Assembly (NCBI GenBank): GCA_946413815.1
Contig: CAMKMD010000039.1
Location: forward strand, 1-40,011
Direction: 5' to 3'
Length of the DNA: 40,011 nt
Source: an uncultured Ruminococcus sp.
GTDB taxonomy: Bacteria; Bacillota; Clostridia; Oscillospirales; Ruminococcaceae
Shown: piece by piece, positions 9,022 to 17,831 of the stretch
Position numbering within the stretch: the first letter of the stretch is position 1
How the letters are laid out: each line of letters begins with the position of its first letter
Translations under genes and position numbers: made by a program
The notes under the pieces: model-generated
Database searches by the model: none
What the model saw: only the letters and a program-made list of their open reading frames with translations
Told to the model about the DNA's origin: nothing

Positions 9022-9834
9022 TTATCGTGTTTTCGTTATTATGCTGACAGCTATCGCTGCTGCAAGGAATACAAGTGTCACGCCCAGTGCTGTGTAGTCA
9101 CGGGGGGCGGATCGGAGCTGCCTGAGTCTCGTCCTTCCCTCTCCGCCGTTGTAGCAGCGGCATTCCATAGCCGTTGCAAGCTCATCTGCCCTGCGGAAGG
9201 AGGAGATGAACAGCGGTACAAGGATAGAGACCATATTTTTTGTACGTGTCATGAAGCTGCCGGTGTCTATCTCGGCGCCCCTCGCCTTCTGAGCCGACAT
9301 AATCTTGTCGGTCTCCTCGATAAGGGTGGGGATGAAGCGGAGGGCTATGGACATCATCATAGCCAGCTCATGCACGGGAAAGTTAAGCTTCTTCAGCGGT
9401 GAGAGGAGCCTCTCTATCGCATCGGTGAGCGTTATGGGTGAAGTGGTGTAGGTCAGTATCGAACTGCCCATGATAAGAAGGGTTATTCGGACGAGCATGA
9501 ACAGGCTTATGTTCACACCGCCCTCGGTTATCTTCAGGAATTTCCACTGGAACAGCACCTCTCCCGTATTCACGAGGAACAAGTTAAGGAGGGCTGTTAT
9601 TATCAGGAACGGAAGTATGGGCTTCACGCTCTTCCAGAACATCTTCAGCGGTATCTTCGAGAGCAGCATCGCCATGAAGGTGAACACCGCACCCACCAGA
9701 AGGCACCAGAAGCTGCTGCCGACGAAGAGCATACATATATATATGACAGTTATGACTATCTTGAAGCGTGGGTCGAGCCTGTGGATGATGCTGTCCCCGG
9801 GGAAGTACTGTCCGATGGTGATATCTCTCAGCAT
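9022..9834 (-). CDS. ecfT: ECF transporter transmembrane subunit EcfT
   Basis: About 270 residues, with 5-6 hydrophobic helices and the two cytoplasmic coupling-helix motifs that contact the ATPases: KARGAEIDTGS and AMECRCYNGGEGRT. EcfT pairs with EcfA1/EcfA2 and swaps substrate-binding S-components encoded elsewhere to import vitamins or metal ions. The ATG at 9834 has GGGGGGAG directly upstream and begins one base after the ecfA2 stop (9836-9838); an upstream ATG at 9858 lies inside ecfA2. No S-component gene is adjacent, so this is the shared group II module. Confidence 0.92.
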   Translation of the reverse strand: MLRDITIGQYFPGDSIIHRLDPRFKIVITVIYICMLFVGSSFWCLLVGAVFTFMAMLLSKIPLKMFWKSVKPILPFLIITALLNLFLVNTGEVLFQWKFLKITEGGVNISLFMLVRITLLIMGSSILTYTTSPITLTDAIERLLSPLKKLNFPVHELAMMMSIALRFIPTLIEETDKIMSAQKARGAEIDTGSFMTRTKNMVSILVPLFISSFRRADELATAMECRCYNGGEGRTRLRQLRSAPRDYTALGVTLVFLAAAIAVSIITKTR

Positions 9835-9835
9835 A

Positions 9836-10699
9836 CTACTCCCCCCTTCTCGCCGCAAGCTGCTTCAGAAGAAGGTCACGGGCGTAGCCGACTGTATAAA
9901 CATCCTTGCCGAAGTCAAGTCCCTGCCGCTTGAGGTCAAGGAAGACCTTTGTTATCTGCGGGACGTCAAGGCCTATCTCTGAGATCTCCTCCGCACGGCT
10001 GAACACCTTCTCGGTATCGTCAAAGCAGAAGAGCTTTGCATGGCTCATGACAAGTATCTTGTCTGCGAAGCCCGCTATATCCTCCATACTGTGGGATACT
10101 ATCATTACGGTATTCTTCGTGCGCTCGTGGTAGGTCTTGATATGGCTGAGTATCTTGTCGCGGCCGGCAGGATCAAGGCCTGCGGTCGGCTCGTCAAGTA
10201 TCAGCACTCTCGGCTCCATAGCCATAACTCCGGCGATGGCGACTCTTCTCTTCTGTCCGCCGGAGAGCTCGAAGGGAGATCTTTCAAGGAGCTCCTCACG
10301 CAGGCCGATATCGTTTGCGGTCTCGAGCACCCTGCGCTTTATCTCCGCCTCGCTCAGGCCCATATTCTTAGGGCCGAAGGCGATGTCCTTGTATACCGTC
10401 TCCTCGAATATCTGATACTCCGGATACTGGAAGACCAGACCCACCTGGAACCGGACATCACGTATCTTTTTCTTGTCCGCCCATATATCCCTGCCGTCAA
10501 GTATGACCTTGCCGGAGGTGGGCTGAAGGAGGCCGTTGAAATGCTGTATCAGCGTCGATTTGCCGGAGCCCGTATGCCCCATGACGCCGATGAGCGATCC
10601 CTCCTCTATCTTAAGATCCACATGATCCACAGCCGTCTTCTCGAAGGGAGTGCCCCGGCTGTAGGTATATGTAAGACCCTGTGTTTCGAGTATAGCCAA
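9836..10699 (-). CDS. ecfA2: ECF transporter ATPase EcfA2
   Basis: 287 residues, an ABC ATPase with Walker A GHTGSGKST, Q-loop VFQYPEYQIF, signature LSGGQKRRVA and Walker B ILDEPTAGLDP. The C-terminal extension (PQITKVFLDLKRQG) is typical of EcfA subunits. It pairs with EcfA1 to power the ECF module. The start codon is TTG, with AGGAAAGGA about 9 nt upstream and no better ATG near. It lies 17 nt downstream of ecfA1 and abuts ecfT. Confidence 0.93.
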   Translation of the reverse strand: MAILETQGLTYTYSRGTPFEKTAVDHVDLKIEEGSLIGVMGHTGSGKSTLIQHFNGLLQPTSGKVILDGRDIWADKKKIRDVRFQVGLVFQYPEYQIFEETVYKDIAFGPKNMGLSEAEIKRRVLETANDIGLREELLERSPFELSGGQKRRVAIAGVMAMEPRVLILDEPTAGLDPAGRDKILSHIKTYHERTKNTVMIVSHSMEDIAGFADKILVMSHAKLFCFDDTEKVFSRAEEISEIGLDVPQITKVFLDLKRQGLDFGKDVYTVGYARDLLLKQLAARRGE

Positions 10700-10716
10700 T
10701 TTATATTATCCTTTCC

Positions 10717-11565
10717 TTATGCGAAGAGCTTTCTCAGCGCCTCCGCACATTCCTCCTCTGTGATGATATCCTCCGGCACGTCAACTCCCGCATTCCTGAG
10801 CTCATAGCAGAGCTCTGTTACCTGCGGCACATCAAGGCCGATGGCCTTGACCTTTTCCACCTGCGAGAATACCTTCCTGGGGGTATCGTCCATCACTACC
10901 TTGCCCTTGTCCATGACAACGACACGCTCACACTGGGCGGCCTCGTCCATATAGTGGGTGATGATGACAATGGTTATGCCCTTCTCCCGGTTCATGCGCT
11001 TTACGGTCTCCATGACCTCGCGCCGTCCCTGCGGGTCGAGCATGGCTGTGGGCTCGTCAAGGATTATGCACTCCGGCTGCATGGCAATGATACCTGCAAT
11101 AGCTATGCGCTGCTTCTGTCCGCCGGAGAGCTGGCTGGGGGAATGAAGGCGGTATTCGTACATACCCACGGCCTTCAGAGCATCGTCAACACGGCGGCGC
11201 ATCTCCTCGTAGGGCACGCCCATATTCTCAAGCCCGAAGGCTACGTCCTCCTCGACTATGGAGGATACTATCTGGTTATCCGGGTTCTGGAAGACCATTC
11301 CCGCACGCTGTCTCAGCTCGAAGAGCTTTGACTCGTCCTTCGTGTCGATGCCGTCAACCGTTACCGTTCCGGAAGTCGGGAGCAGTATGGCGTTGATATT
11401 CTTGGCGAGGGTCGACTTGCCGGAGCCGTTGTGACCAAGGACAGCCATGAACTCGCCCCGGTGTATGTCAAGGTCTATGCCCTTGAGCACCTCCGTCGGC
11501 TTGCTGTCCTCGCCTTCCGCATCGTAGGCGAAGTGAAGATCTCTTATCTCGATTATCTTTTCCAT
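10717..11565 (-). CDS. ecfA1: ECF transporter ATPase EcfA1
   Basis: About 282 residues. ABC ATPase motifs are Walker [20 protein letters not shown], signature [10 protein letters not shown] and Walker [12 protein letters not shown], and the C-terminus ([18 protein letters not shown]) matches its EcfA2 neighbour. The first residues [15 protein letters not shown] fit the family N-terminus. I chose the ATG at 11565, with AAGGAG upstream; the open frame runs on to 11700, but that stretch lies in the DUF6440 gene. First gene of the ecfA1-ecfA2-ecfT trio. Confidence 0.93.
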   Translation of the reverse strand: MEKIIEIRDLHFAYDAEGEDSKPTEVLKGIDLDIHRGEFMAVLGHNGSGKSTLAKNINAILLPTSGTVTVDGIDTKDESKLFELRQRAGMVFQNPDNQIVSSIVEEDVAFGLENMGVPYEEMRRRVDDALKAVGMYEYRLHSPSQLSGGQKQRIAIAGIIAMQPECIILDEPTAMLDPQGRREVMETVKRMNREKGITIVIITHYMDEAAQCERVVVMDKGKVVMDDTPRKVFSQVEKVKAIGLDVPQVTELCYELRNAGVDVPEDIITEEECAEALRKLFA

Positions 11566-11567
11566 CC

Positions 11568-11780
11568 TCAGATCTCCTTCAGTTCCTCGGGTGTCATGAT
11601 GACTATCATGCCGTCCCTGCCGATGAGAGGCGTCATGCCTCCGCTCGAGCCCATTTCGGAGCAGTATATGTAATTTACTCCGGTGACCTTGTCCACCCAT
11701 ATCTCAACGTGATGAGTGCTTGCCTGGGAAAGTGTGTCACCCTGTGTATATATCCTGACAAATCTGTCGTCCTTTGACAT
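11568..11780 (-). CDS. Small DUF6440-like protein
   Basis: 70 residues, no signal peptide or membrane segment. It carries the pattern [17 protein letters not shown] followed by [11 protein letters not shown], which I recognise as the DUF6440 family of small Firmicutes proteins; no biochemical role is known to me. The pattern THHV...W.D..TGV.Y..C.....G.TPL is also shared with short proteins fused to or next to phage and metabolic genes. It sits 2 nt from ecfA1 and 12 nt from the methyltransferase, so it is part of the operon. Confidence 0.6.
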   Translation of the reverse strand: MSKDDRFVRIYTQGDTLSQASTHHVEIWVDKVTGVNYIYCSEMGSSGGMTPLIGRDGMIVIMTPEELKEI

Positions 11781-11792
11781 ATGCCGTTCTCC

Positions 11793-12656
11793 TTATCTCT
11801 GCCATATAGCTGTTGAGCCGCAGGGAAGTGTCATGCCCGTTGACTTTACGGGGAGGCCTATCTCGTCGAAGCTCACTCTGCCGCCGTGCTTCTCTGTGAG
11901 CACGCTGCCGAGTATGTATCCCATTACCGAGGGGGAAAGGCCTGTGGTATAGCTGTTTATCAGGAAGAACAGCGGATCGTCGGAGAGCACGCCGGAGCAG
12001 AGCTTCACCAGATCGTATACGCAGTTCTCCAGCTTCCATACCTCGCCGCCGGGTCCTCTTCCGTAGCTCGGGGGATCCATTACAACGGCATCGTACTTCC
12101 TGCCGCGGCGTATCTCACGGGCGATGAATTTCTCGCAGTCATCCACTATCCAGCGGATTGGCTTCTCCGTAAGGCCGGAGGAGGCAGCATTGTCCCTCGC
12201 CCACTGCACCATGCCCTTTGAGGCATCCACATGGCAGACAGAAGCACCTGCCGCCGCACAGGCAAGAGTAGCCCCGCCGGTGTAGGCGAACAGGTTCAGT
12301 ACGTTTATCTCACGCCCCGCAGAGCGTATCTTCTCCGCCATGAAGTCCCAGTTCACGGCCTGTTCAGGGAAGAGACCGGTATGCTTGAAGCCTGTGGGAC
12401 GGATATTGAAGGTGAGATCGCCGTAGTTTATGTTCCATGACTCCGGCAGTCTCCTGCGGAACTCCCACTTGCCGCCGCCCTGATTTGAACGGTGGTAATG
12501 ACCGTCCGCACGCTCCCAGAGGGGATCTCTGCGGTCGGTCTTCCAGATTATCTGCGGATCGGGGCGGACAAGGGAGATATCCCCCCATGTCTCCAGCTTC
12601 TCGCCGTCCGATGTATCGATTATGGTGTATTCCTTCCACTTATCTGCTGTTCTCAA
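11793..12656 (-). CDS. Class I SAM-dependent methyltransferase (RlmI/RlmL-like fold)
   Basis: 287 residues. An N-terminal strand-rich region (1-95) precedes a Rossmann methyltransferase core with motif I NLFAYTGGATLACAAAGA, an acidic VDASKG turn, and motif IV DPPSYGRGP. This matches the PF10672 group related to the rRNA methyltransferases RlmI and RlmKL, so an RNA cytosine or guanine is the likely substrate, but specificity cannot be read from the sequence and no PUA domain is evident. The start is TTG, with AGGAG 8 nt upstream. It lies 14 nt after the GlmM-like gene. Confidence 0.78.
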   Translation of the reverse strand: MRTADKWKEYTIIDTSDGEKLETWGDISLVRPDPQIIWKTDRRDPLWERADGHYHRSNQGGGKWEFRRRLPESWNINYGDLTFNIRPTGFKHTGLFPEQAVNWDFMAEKIRSAGREINVLNLFAYTGGATLACAAAGASVCHVDASKGMVQWARDNAASSGLTEKPIRWIVDDCEKFIAREIRRGRKYDAVVMDPPSYGRGPGGEVWKLENCVYDLVKLCSGVLSDDPLFFLINSYTTGLSPSVMGYILGSVLTEKHGGRVSFDEIGLPVKSTGMTLPCGSTAIWQR

Positions 12657-12670
12657 ATCTTATTCTCCTG

Positions 12671-14032
12671 TCACTCTCTTACAGTGCAGCGCTCCTTTAC
12701 CATATCGGAGACCTGCAGAGCAAGGGTATTTATACGGCCGAAATCGGGGCCCTCAACGTGTATGCGTATCACGGGCTCCCTGCCGACCTCGCGGACGATT
12801 ATCCTTCCCTCATCGCCCAGTTCCTCCTCCACCTGCTCTATCAGGGAAGTGAGGCGGCGGTCGTTCTTCCATACCTCCCGGTCACGGTAGCTTATGGGCA
12901 CGTTGATGATGACCTGCGGCATCTTCTGCATGATGCCGGTAAGCTCGCTGAGCTTCCTGCCGGACTGTGCCAGCACCTCAAGGAGCCTTACTCCTGTGAG
13001 CTGTCCGTCCGCAGAGGGGGCATCATCGGGGAAGATTATCTGTCCGCTGGGGTCGCCGCCGATGCTGTAGCCGCCGTCCACCAGCTTGCGTATCAGTCTT
13101 CTCTCACCGGAGCCGCAGCTCACGGTCTCTATGCCGCGCCTCTTGGCAAAGCGTATCAGTCCCATATTGTTCGCCGAGGTAACGGCGATGGTATGGTGGC
13201 GGAGTATGCCGCCGGTCTGGAAGTACTGCGCTATCATGGCGATTATCTCATCGCCGTCCACGAGCCTGCCTGTCTCATCCACTGCAAGGCAGCGCTCTCC
13301 GCCGCCGTCGAAGGCAAGTCCGATGCTGCATTTGTGCTCGAGGACGATATTCATAAGGTGCTCGATATGGGTGCAGCCGCAGTCACGGTTGATATTCAGT
13401 CCGTCCGGATTGTTGCCGGTCATGAGTACCTCCGCACCGAGGGTGGAGAATATCTTTCCGGCGGTATAGGAAGCGCTTCCGTTGGCACAGTCTATGGCTA
13501 CCTTGATACCGCTGAAATCTCCGCTGACAGAGACGGACTTGACATGGCGCACGTAGTCATCGAGAGAATCGAGATAGCGTATCGTCCTGCCGTAATCCCT
13601 GTCCTTGGGAGTTATCATCTCCTCGGGGGAATCGAGTATCAGTCTTTCGAGCTCCTCCTCGTCATCGTAGCTGAGACGGTTGCCTGTGGCGGAATACAGC
13701 TTGATGCCGTTGTAGTCCGCAGACCTGTGGGAGGCGGATATCATTATTCCTCCCCTTGCGTCACGCTCCTTGACAAGATAGGCAAGAGCCGGCGAAGGTA
13801 CGACTCCCACCAGCTCGGCGTCAGCTCCGGAGGAACAGAGTCCGGCACAGACAGCCGCTTCAAGAGCGTCGCCGGAGCTCCTTGCATCCTTTCCGACCAG
13901 TATCTTTGTACGCTCGCCTGTACGTCCGGCAAGCACCGAGGCGGCAGCTCTGCCCACCTCCAGTGCGAGCTCGCAGCTCATTTCGCTGATGGCAAGACCC
14001 CTTATGCCGTCCTTACCGAATAATCTGCCCAT
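12671..14032 (-). CDS. GlmM-like phosphohexomutase with altered catalytic loops
   Basis: 453 residues, full length for the alpha-D-phosphohexomutase family and most like phosphoglucosamine mutase (MGRLFGKDGIRG start, NGIKLYS, DGLNIN, ERCLAVDETG). The active-site loops are not canonical. The phosphoserine loop reads SASHRSADYNG (S101) where SASHNPxxYNG is usual. The metal loop is DGGGER at 242-247 instead of DGDxDR, losing the second Asp and replacing the third by Glu. The sugar loop is GGDPSGQ at 325-331 instead of GGEQSGH. The phosphate loop is REVGREP instead of RPSGTEP. The frame is intact and the spacing normal, so this looks like a diverged paralogue rather than a decaying gene. The ATG at 14032 has AAGGAG upstream. 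It could be a non-catalytic or re-specialised relative; a canonical glmM would be expected elsewhere. Confidence 0.75.
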   Translation of the reverse strand: MGRLFGKDGIRGLAISEMSCELALEVGRAAASVLAGRTGERTKILVGKDARSSGDALEAAVCAGLCSSGADAELVGVVPSPALAYLVKERDARGGIMISASHRSADYNGIKLYSATGNRLSYDDEEELERLILDSPEEMITPKDRDYGRTIRYLDSLDDYVRHVKSVSVSGDFSGIKVAIDCANGSASYTAGKIFSTLGAEVLMTGNNPDGLNINRDCGCTHIEHLMNIVLEHKCSIGLAFDGGGERCLAVDETGRLVDGDEIIAMIAQYFQTGGILRHHTIAVTSANNMGLIRFAKRRGIETVSCGSGERRLIRKLVDGGYSIGGDPSGQIIFPDDAPSADGQLTGVRLLEVLAQSGRKLSELTGIMQKMPQVIINVPISYRDREVWKNDRRLTSLIEQVEEELGDEGRIIVREVGREPVIRIHVEGPDFGRINTLALQVSDMVKERCTVRE

Positions 14033-14093
14033 ATCTCTCTCCTTTTCAGAAGACGGACTGCCCATGAGAGCAGCCGTCCCGTATTATATGCTG

Positions 14094-14657
14094 TCATTTC
14101 TCTTTGGCAGCTTTAACGCCCTTTACGGCATAGGCCGTTATCAGGCATCTCTTTCCCATCATAAGGTCTCCGAGGCCGCTTATAAGGCGCACCGTCGGAC
14201 AGTTGTTGTATATGTTGTATATCACGATGCCGTTGCTCTGCCTGTGGCAGAATACGGAGTGTATCGAGGAGCGGAAGAGCTTGCCCGTCCAGTAGGACAC
14301 GATGAAGGCATCACCGCCGTCCTTCTCAGGGTCTCTTATCCGCTTGCAGTCTGCACCGAATTTTCTCAGCACCATGCCGAGAGTGAACACATTGCAGCCG
14401 CATAGTCCCATAAGTACACGGTAGCGCTCCATATAGGAGGCCAGCTCCCATATAGGCTGCGGTATCCCCAGATAGTGCAGGGCGTTGTATACCGATATGA
14501 CCTCACAGCCGTTGAAGCTCATGGGGAAGAGGCCGTAGCGCTGGTCCTTGACGTCGCCGAGGCCCTGACCGTTTATCATGGTATCCACAAGGGACTGTGC
14601 CTTTCTGCCGATATTCTCCTTGTAGTTGTTCTTTTTCAGTCTGAATATATTCCTCAT
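14094..14657 (-). CDS. Hypothetical protein with C39/papain-like cysteine peptidase features
   Basis: 187 residues, no signal peptide or clear transmembrane helix. I do not recognise a named family. The layout suggests a peptidase C39-like fold: C51 at the head of a helix (NGCEVISVYNALHYLG), a block typical of the second C39 helix region (TLGMVLRKFGADCK, about 92-105), then H133 (SSIHSVFCHR) and a strand ending at N151/N152 (GIVIYNIYNN), giving a possible Cys-His-Asn set. The C-terminus is basic. The start is 3 nt after the ruvB stop with GAGG upstream. Whether it is an active protease or only a fold relative is unknown. Confidence 0.55.
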   Translation of the reverse strand: MRNIFRLKKNNYKENIGRKAQSLVDTMINGQGLGDVKDQRYGLFPMSFNGCEVISVYNALHYLGIPQPIWELASYMERYRVLMGLCGCNVFTLGMVLRKFGADCKRIRDPEKDGGDAFIVSYWTGKLFRSSIHSVFCHRQSNGIVIYNIYNNCPTVRLISGLGDLMMGKRCLITAYAVKGVKAAKEK

Positions 14658-14660
14658 GGC

Positions 14661-15731
14661 TTATCCCTCACTGTCACCGAAACGCATCTGACCGTCATCT
14701 GCCGGAGCGTTATCCGGAACAGCAAATCCGAGATGCTCATAGGCGAGCCGTGTGGCACAGCGTCCCCTCGGAGTTCTTCCGAGGAAGCCAAGCTGCATCA
14801 GGAAGGGTTCGCAGACATCCTCTATGGTCACTGATTCCTCACCGATAGCAGAGGCGAGGGTCTCAAGTCCTACCGGGCCGCCGCCGTAGCCGCGGATTAT
14901 CATTTCCAGCATACGCCTGTCAAGGCTGTCAAGGCCGAGAGCATCTATCTCCAGGCGGCTCAGGGCTATGGAGGCTATCTGCCGGGTTATCCTGCCGTCG
15001 CCCATGACGTCGGCGAAGTCTCTTACTCTCTTCAGGAGCCTGTTGGCGATACGGGGCGTGCCTCTTGCACGTCCGGCTATCTCTGCGGCACCGTCGGTCT
15101 CGCAGGGGATGCCGAGTATCATGGCGCTCCTGCGGACGATATCCGTCAGCTGCTCCTTTGTGTAGAGCTCAAGGCGCTGTATCACTCCGAAGCGGTCACG
15201 CAGCGGTGCGGAGAGCTGTCCGGCTCTCGTGGTGGCGCCTATCAGGGTGAAGGGCCTGAGGTCCATGCGTATGGAACGCGCAGCCGGACCCTTGCCGATG
15301 ATGATATCTATGACCCTGTCCTCAAGGGCGGGATAGAGTATCTCCTCCACCGCTCTTGAAAGACGGTGTATCTCGTCGATGAAGAGAACATCGTTGTCCG
15401 AGAGACTGGTGAGCAGGGATACAAGGTCTCCCGGCTTCTCGATGGCCGGTCCTGTGGTCACCCTGAGGTTCACTCCCAGCTCGTGTGCGATGATACCGGA
15501 AAGAGTTGTCTTTCCGAGACCGGGAGGGCCGTAGAGCAGGACGTGGTCAAGGGGCTCCCCTCTCCGCTTTGCAGCTTCGATATATATTGCAAGGTTTTCC
15601 TTGACCTTCTCCTGTCCGATGTATTCATGCAGTGTCTGGGGGCGGAGCGTCAGCTCTATGTCGCTGTCCTCCGTCGTATTCTCCGGGGATATCACCCTCG
15701 GAGCAAATTCCATATCCTCTGTTTCTATCAA
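14661..15731 (-). CDS. ruvB: Holliday junction branch migration ATPase RuvB
   Basis: 356 residues. Contains [20 protein letters not shown], Walker A GPPGLGKT, Walker [11 protein letters not shown], sensor [18 protein letters not shown], the [17 protein letters not shown] block and a C-terminal winged helix ([11 protein letters not shown]). RuvB hexamers drive branch migration with RuvA before RuvC cuts. The start is TTG with GGGAGG 7 nt upstream; the next in-frame ATG, six codons on (15713), is too far from that site. Separated from ruvA by the SseB-like gene. Confidence 0.96.
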   Translation of the reverse strand: MIETEDMEFAPRVISPENTTEDSDIELTLRPQTLHEYIGQEKVKENLAIYIEAAKRRGEPLDHVLLYGPPGLGKTTLSGIIAHELGVNLRVTTGPAIEKPGDLVSLLTSLSDNDVLFIDEIHRLSRAVEEILYPALEDRVIDIIIGKGPAARSIRMDLRPFTLIGATTRAGQLSAPLRDRFGVIQRLELYTKEQLTDIVRRSAMILGIPCETDGAAEIAGRARGTPRIANRLLKRVRDFADVMGDGRITRQIASIALSRLEIDALGLDSLDRRMLEMIIRGYGGGPVGLETLASAIGEESVTIEDVCEPFLMQLGFLGRTPRGRCATRLAYEHLGFAVPDNAPADDGQMRFGDSEG

Positions 15732-15773
15732 GTCCTGACCTCCCGTTCCGGTATCTCAGGACTGCGCCTGAGG

Positions 15774-16526
15774 TTATCTTTCAAAGTATCTCTTCTTGCG
15801 GACATAGAAGGGATCAGTGGCCGCAGCCGCCTTCTTGCCCAGTTCCTGTTCGTAGCTTATGAAGGAGAGGGTCTCCGTTCCCCTCATGTATCTTGAAAGG
15901 TATTTCGACAGCGGCACGAAGAGCTTTCTTGTGCTGCCTATCATATCCACCACCATGAGAAGCTGCGGCTTCTCACAGCCCTTTATCATTTCGAGTATGA
16001 ACGCCCTGTCAACGTTCGGCTGCTTCGCAAGGAACTTTGAGGCAGCCTTTGTGATGTGTCCCATCGACTGCTCGCACGCACGGTACTGTATGGTATCCGC
16101 CTCGTTATAGGAGATCGCCCTGATCTTGAGGTTGCGTGCGATCATGAGTATGCTCTTTATCTCCTGTGAGGAGAACTCCTTGCCGTAGGAATTCGGGTTG
16201 AGCACCGCAGGCATGGACTGTATCAGGTCAAACAGTCTCAGGCAGTTGATCTTGTAGGACTCAACATACCTCTTTGCGAACTGCTGCAGTGACCTGTAGC
16301 TGGTGAAAAACGGTATGAAGGTATCACCGTCCGGGTTCTGGATAGTCACAAGCTCAAGCTGGATACCGCCCTCCGCGCGGTCCCTCTCCTGCTTGACCGG
16401 GTTCCGGCAGATCACATACACGTCACTCTTTATGAGGCTCTGCAGGAACATTGAACGCATAGAGGGATCTCTGATGGCGGCCTTCAGCAGCTCATCAAGA
16501 TTCATATTTCTGACGTTCTGATTCAT
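15774..16526 (-). CDS. SseB-family protein
   Basis: About 250 residues, no membrane segment. The N-terminal half has SseB-family signatures: a helical LDELLKAAIRDPSMRSMFLQSL, SDVYVIC, DTFIPFFTSYRSLQQFAKRY and a conserved LNPNSYGKEFSSQEI. The C-terminal half (about 150-250) would match the second SseB domain. SseB is named from a serine-sensitivity phenotype in E. coli; its molecular role is unclear. I chose the ATG at 16526 because AAAGGA is about 9 nt upstream; an ATG at 16544 lacks one. It lies between ruvA and ruvB. Confidence 0.7.
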   Translation of the reverse strand: MNQNVRNMNLDELLKAAIRDPSMRSMFLQSLIKSDVYVICRNPVKQERDRAEGGIQLELVTIQNPDGDTFIPFFTSYRSLQQFAKRYVESYKINCLRLFDLIQSMPAVLNPNSYGKEFSSQEIKSILMIARNLKIRAISYNEADTIQYRACEQSMGHITKAASKFLAKQPNVDRAFILEMIKGCEKPQLLMVVDMIGSTRKLFVPLSKYLSRYMRGTETLSFISYEQELGKKAAAATDPFYVRKKRYFER

Positions 16527-16597
16527 AGCTTCGTTTCCTTTCATGTTTTTTCTCTATATATCATCATGCCAGGCTGGAAACGGCATGACTGACCACT

Positions 16598-17206
16598 TTA
16601 CTTTCCCGACATAAGGCGCAGCGCCTCACGGATGAGGTCCTGCGTAGGAAGTGAGGGATCGAGCTTTGCCAGGCAGGACGCTGCCTCTCCCTGTGTGTAT
16701 CCGAGCACCATAAGCGCCTCCATGGCCTCGGAATAGGCATCCGAGGGAACAGCTGCCGCTCCGCCTGAGAAGGAGCCTGCCCCGACGCGTATCTGTGTAT
16801 CTCCGCCGCCGACCTTATCCTTCAACTCGAGCACGATGCGCTGCGCCGTCTTTGCGCCGATGCCCTTGACCCTTGTGAAGGACTTGCTGTCGCCGGCAGC
16901 AATGAAGAACGCAAAGCGCTCCGGTGTCATATCGGAGAGTATGGCCGTTGCCGCCTTCGGGCCGACACCCGATACGGATATCAGCAGCCGGAAGCAGCTG
17001 AGCTCCTCCTGTGTTGCAAAGCCGTACAGCTCCACTGCGTCCTCTCTTACGCTAAGATGGGTATATACCGTTACCTCTCTGCCTGTATCGCCGAGAGCGG
17101 TTATGGTGTTATAGGAGGTCCTGCACCCGTAGCCCACTCCGCCGCATTCAATAACGGCAAGGCCGGGCTCACGGTGTGTGAAGGTGCCTCTGAGACTGTA
17201 TATCAT
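16598..17206 (-). CDS. ruvA: Holliday junction DNA-binding protein RuvA
   Basis: 202 residues. The N-terminal OB-fold (MIYSLRGTFTHREPGLAVIE), two helix-hairpin-helix motifs (LLISVSGVGPKAATAILS and FTRVKGIGAKTAQRIVLEL) and the C-terminal RuvB-binding UBA-like helices (EAMEALMVLGYTQGEA) are all present at normal spacing. RuvA tetramers hold the four-way junction for RuvB. AAAGGA lies upstream of the ATG; the gene starts 13 nt after ruvC. Confidence 0.96.
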   Translation of the reverse strand: MIYSLRGTFTHREPGLAVIECGGVGYGCRTSYNTITALGDTGREVTVYTHLSVREDAVELYGFATQEELSCFRLLISVSGVGPKAATAILSDMTPERFAFFIAAGDSKSFTRVKGIGAKTAQRIVLELKDKVGGGDTQIRVGAGSFSGGAAAVPSDAYSEAMEALMVLGYTQGEAASCLAKLDPSLPTQDLIREALRLMSGK

Positions 17207-17219
17207 CTCTATCAGTCCT

Positions 17220-17708
17220 TTACATATCGAATCTTATGGTATGCCCGTGGCATATAGCTATCGCAAGCGCATCGGCGGCGTCATCAGGCTTCGGGACAGC
17301 TGCGAGGCCGAGTATCTGCCTCGTCATCTCCATGATCTGCTGTTTCTCAGCCTTGCCGTAGCCCGTTACCGAGACCTTTACCTGGAGCGGAGTATATTCC
17401 GCTATCGGAAGACCTCTGCTCGCTGCGGAGAGCACTGTCACTCCCCTCGCCTGTGCCACGTCTATGCCTGTCTTCTGGTTATTTGTGAAGTACAGCTTCT
17501 CTATCGCCATGCAGTCGGGAGAATAGGCATTGAAGATGGTCTCGAGATCACGGTGGATCGTCAGGAGCCTTGCGTCAAAGGGGGTGTTCGCCTCCGTCGT
17601 GACTGCTCCGTACTTCACCGGAGTGAACCTCACTCCGTCGTAATCGAGTATCCCGAAACCGACTATCGCATAGCCGGGATCTATTCCAAGTATCCTTATT
17701 TTCTTCAA
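17220..17708 (-). CDS. ruvC: Crossover junction endodeoxyribonuclease RuvC
   Basis: 162 residues from a TTG start. The RNase H-like catalytic set is visible: D10 in LGIDPG, Glu in MAIEKLYF, and the Asp pair in KPDDAADALAIAICHG. The TTG at 17708 (reading MKKIRILGIDPG) has GGAGGT 9 nt upstream and gives the usual family length; an ATG at 17759 would add a basic, Gly-rich 17-residue tail not seen in RuvC. It resolves junctions moved by RuvAB. First gene of the long minus-strand block. Confidence 0.94.
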   Translation of the reverse strand: MKKIRILGIDPGYAIVGFGILDYDGVRFTPVKYGAVTTEANTPFDARLLTIHRDLETIFNAYSPDCMAIEKLYFTNNQKTGIDVAQARGVTVLSAASRGLPIAEYTPLQVKVSVTGYGKAEKQQIMEMTRQILGLAAVPKPDDAADALAIAICHGHTIRFDM

Positions 17709-17782
17709 CTTTTTCCGACCTCCGGCAGACAGATACCGCCTCCCTCCGCCGGCAGGCATACCTATACATCATATACTTTATT

Positions 17783-17812
17783 ATTATAGCACACTTTCTT
17801 TCCGTTTTGCAA
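17783..17812 (-). promoter_or_regulatory. Predicted sigma-A promoter of the ruv operon
   Basis: On the minus strand TTGCAA (17812-17807) and TATAAT (17788-17783) are 18 nt apart, and a TGC ahead of the -10 box makes it extended. The site is about 75 nt upstream of the ruvC start and divergent from the pheA promoter. It may drive all 17 genes down to 154. Confidence 0.6.
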
Positions 17813-17831
17813 TATATTTCACACATTTTTA

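Noticed and set aside
12437..14023. 528-codon plus-strand open frame
   Set aside because: Antisense to the GlmM-like and methyltransferase genes, no family features, and arises from codon bias of the real genes.
14066..14093. TATAAT on the minus strand ahead of the GlmM-like gene as a promoter
   Set aside because: No acceptable -35 hexamer at 16-18 nt; the genes are tightly spaced and likely co-transcribed.
17709..17759. ATG start for ruvC
   Set aside because: It adds 17 residues unlike RuvC and includes the GGAGGT that serves the TTG at 17708.
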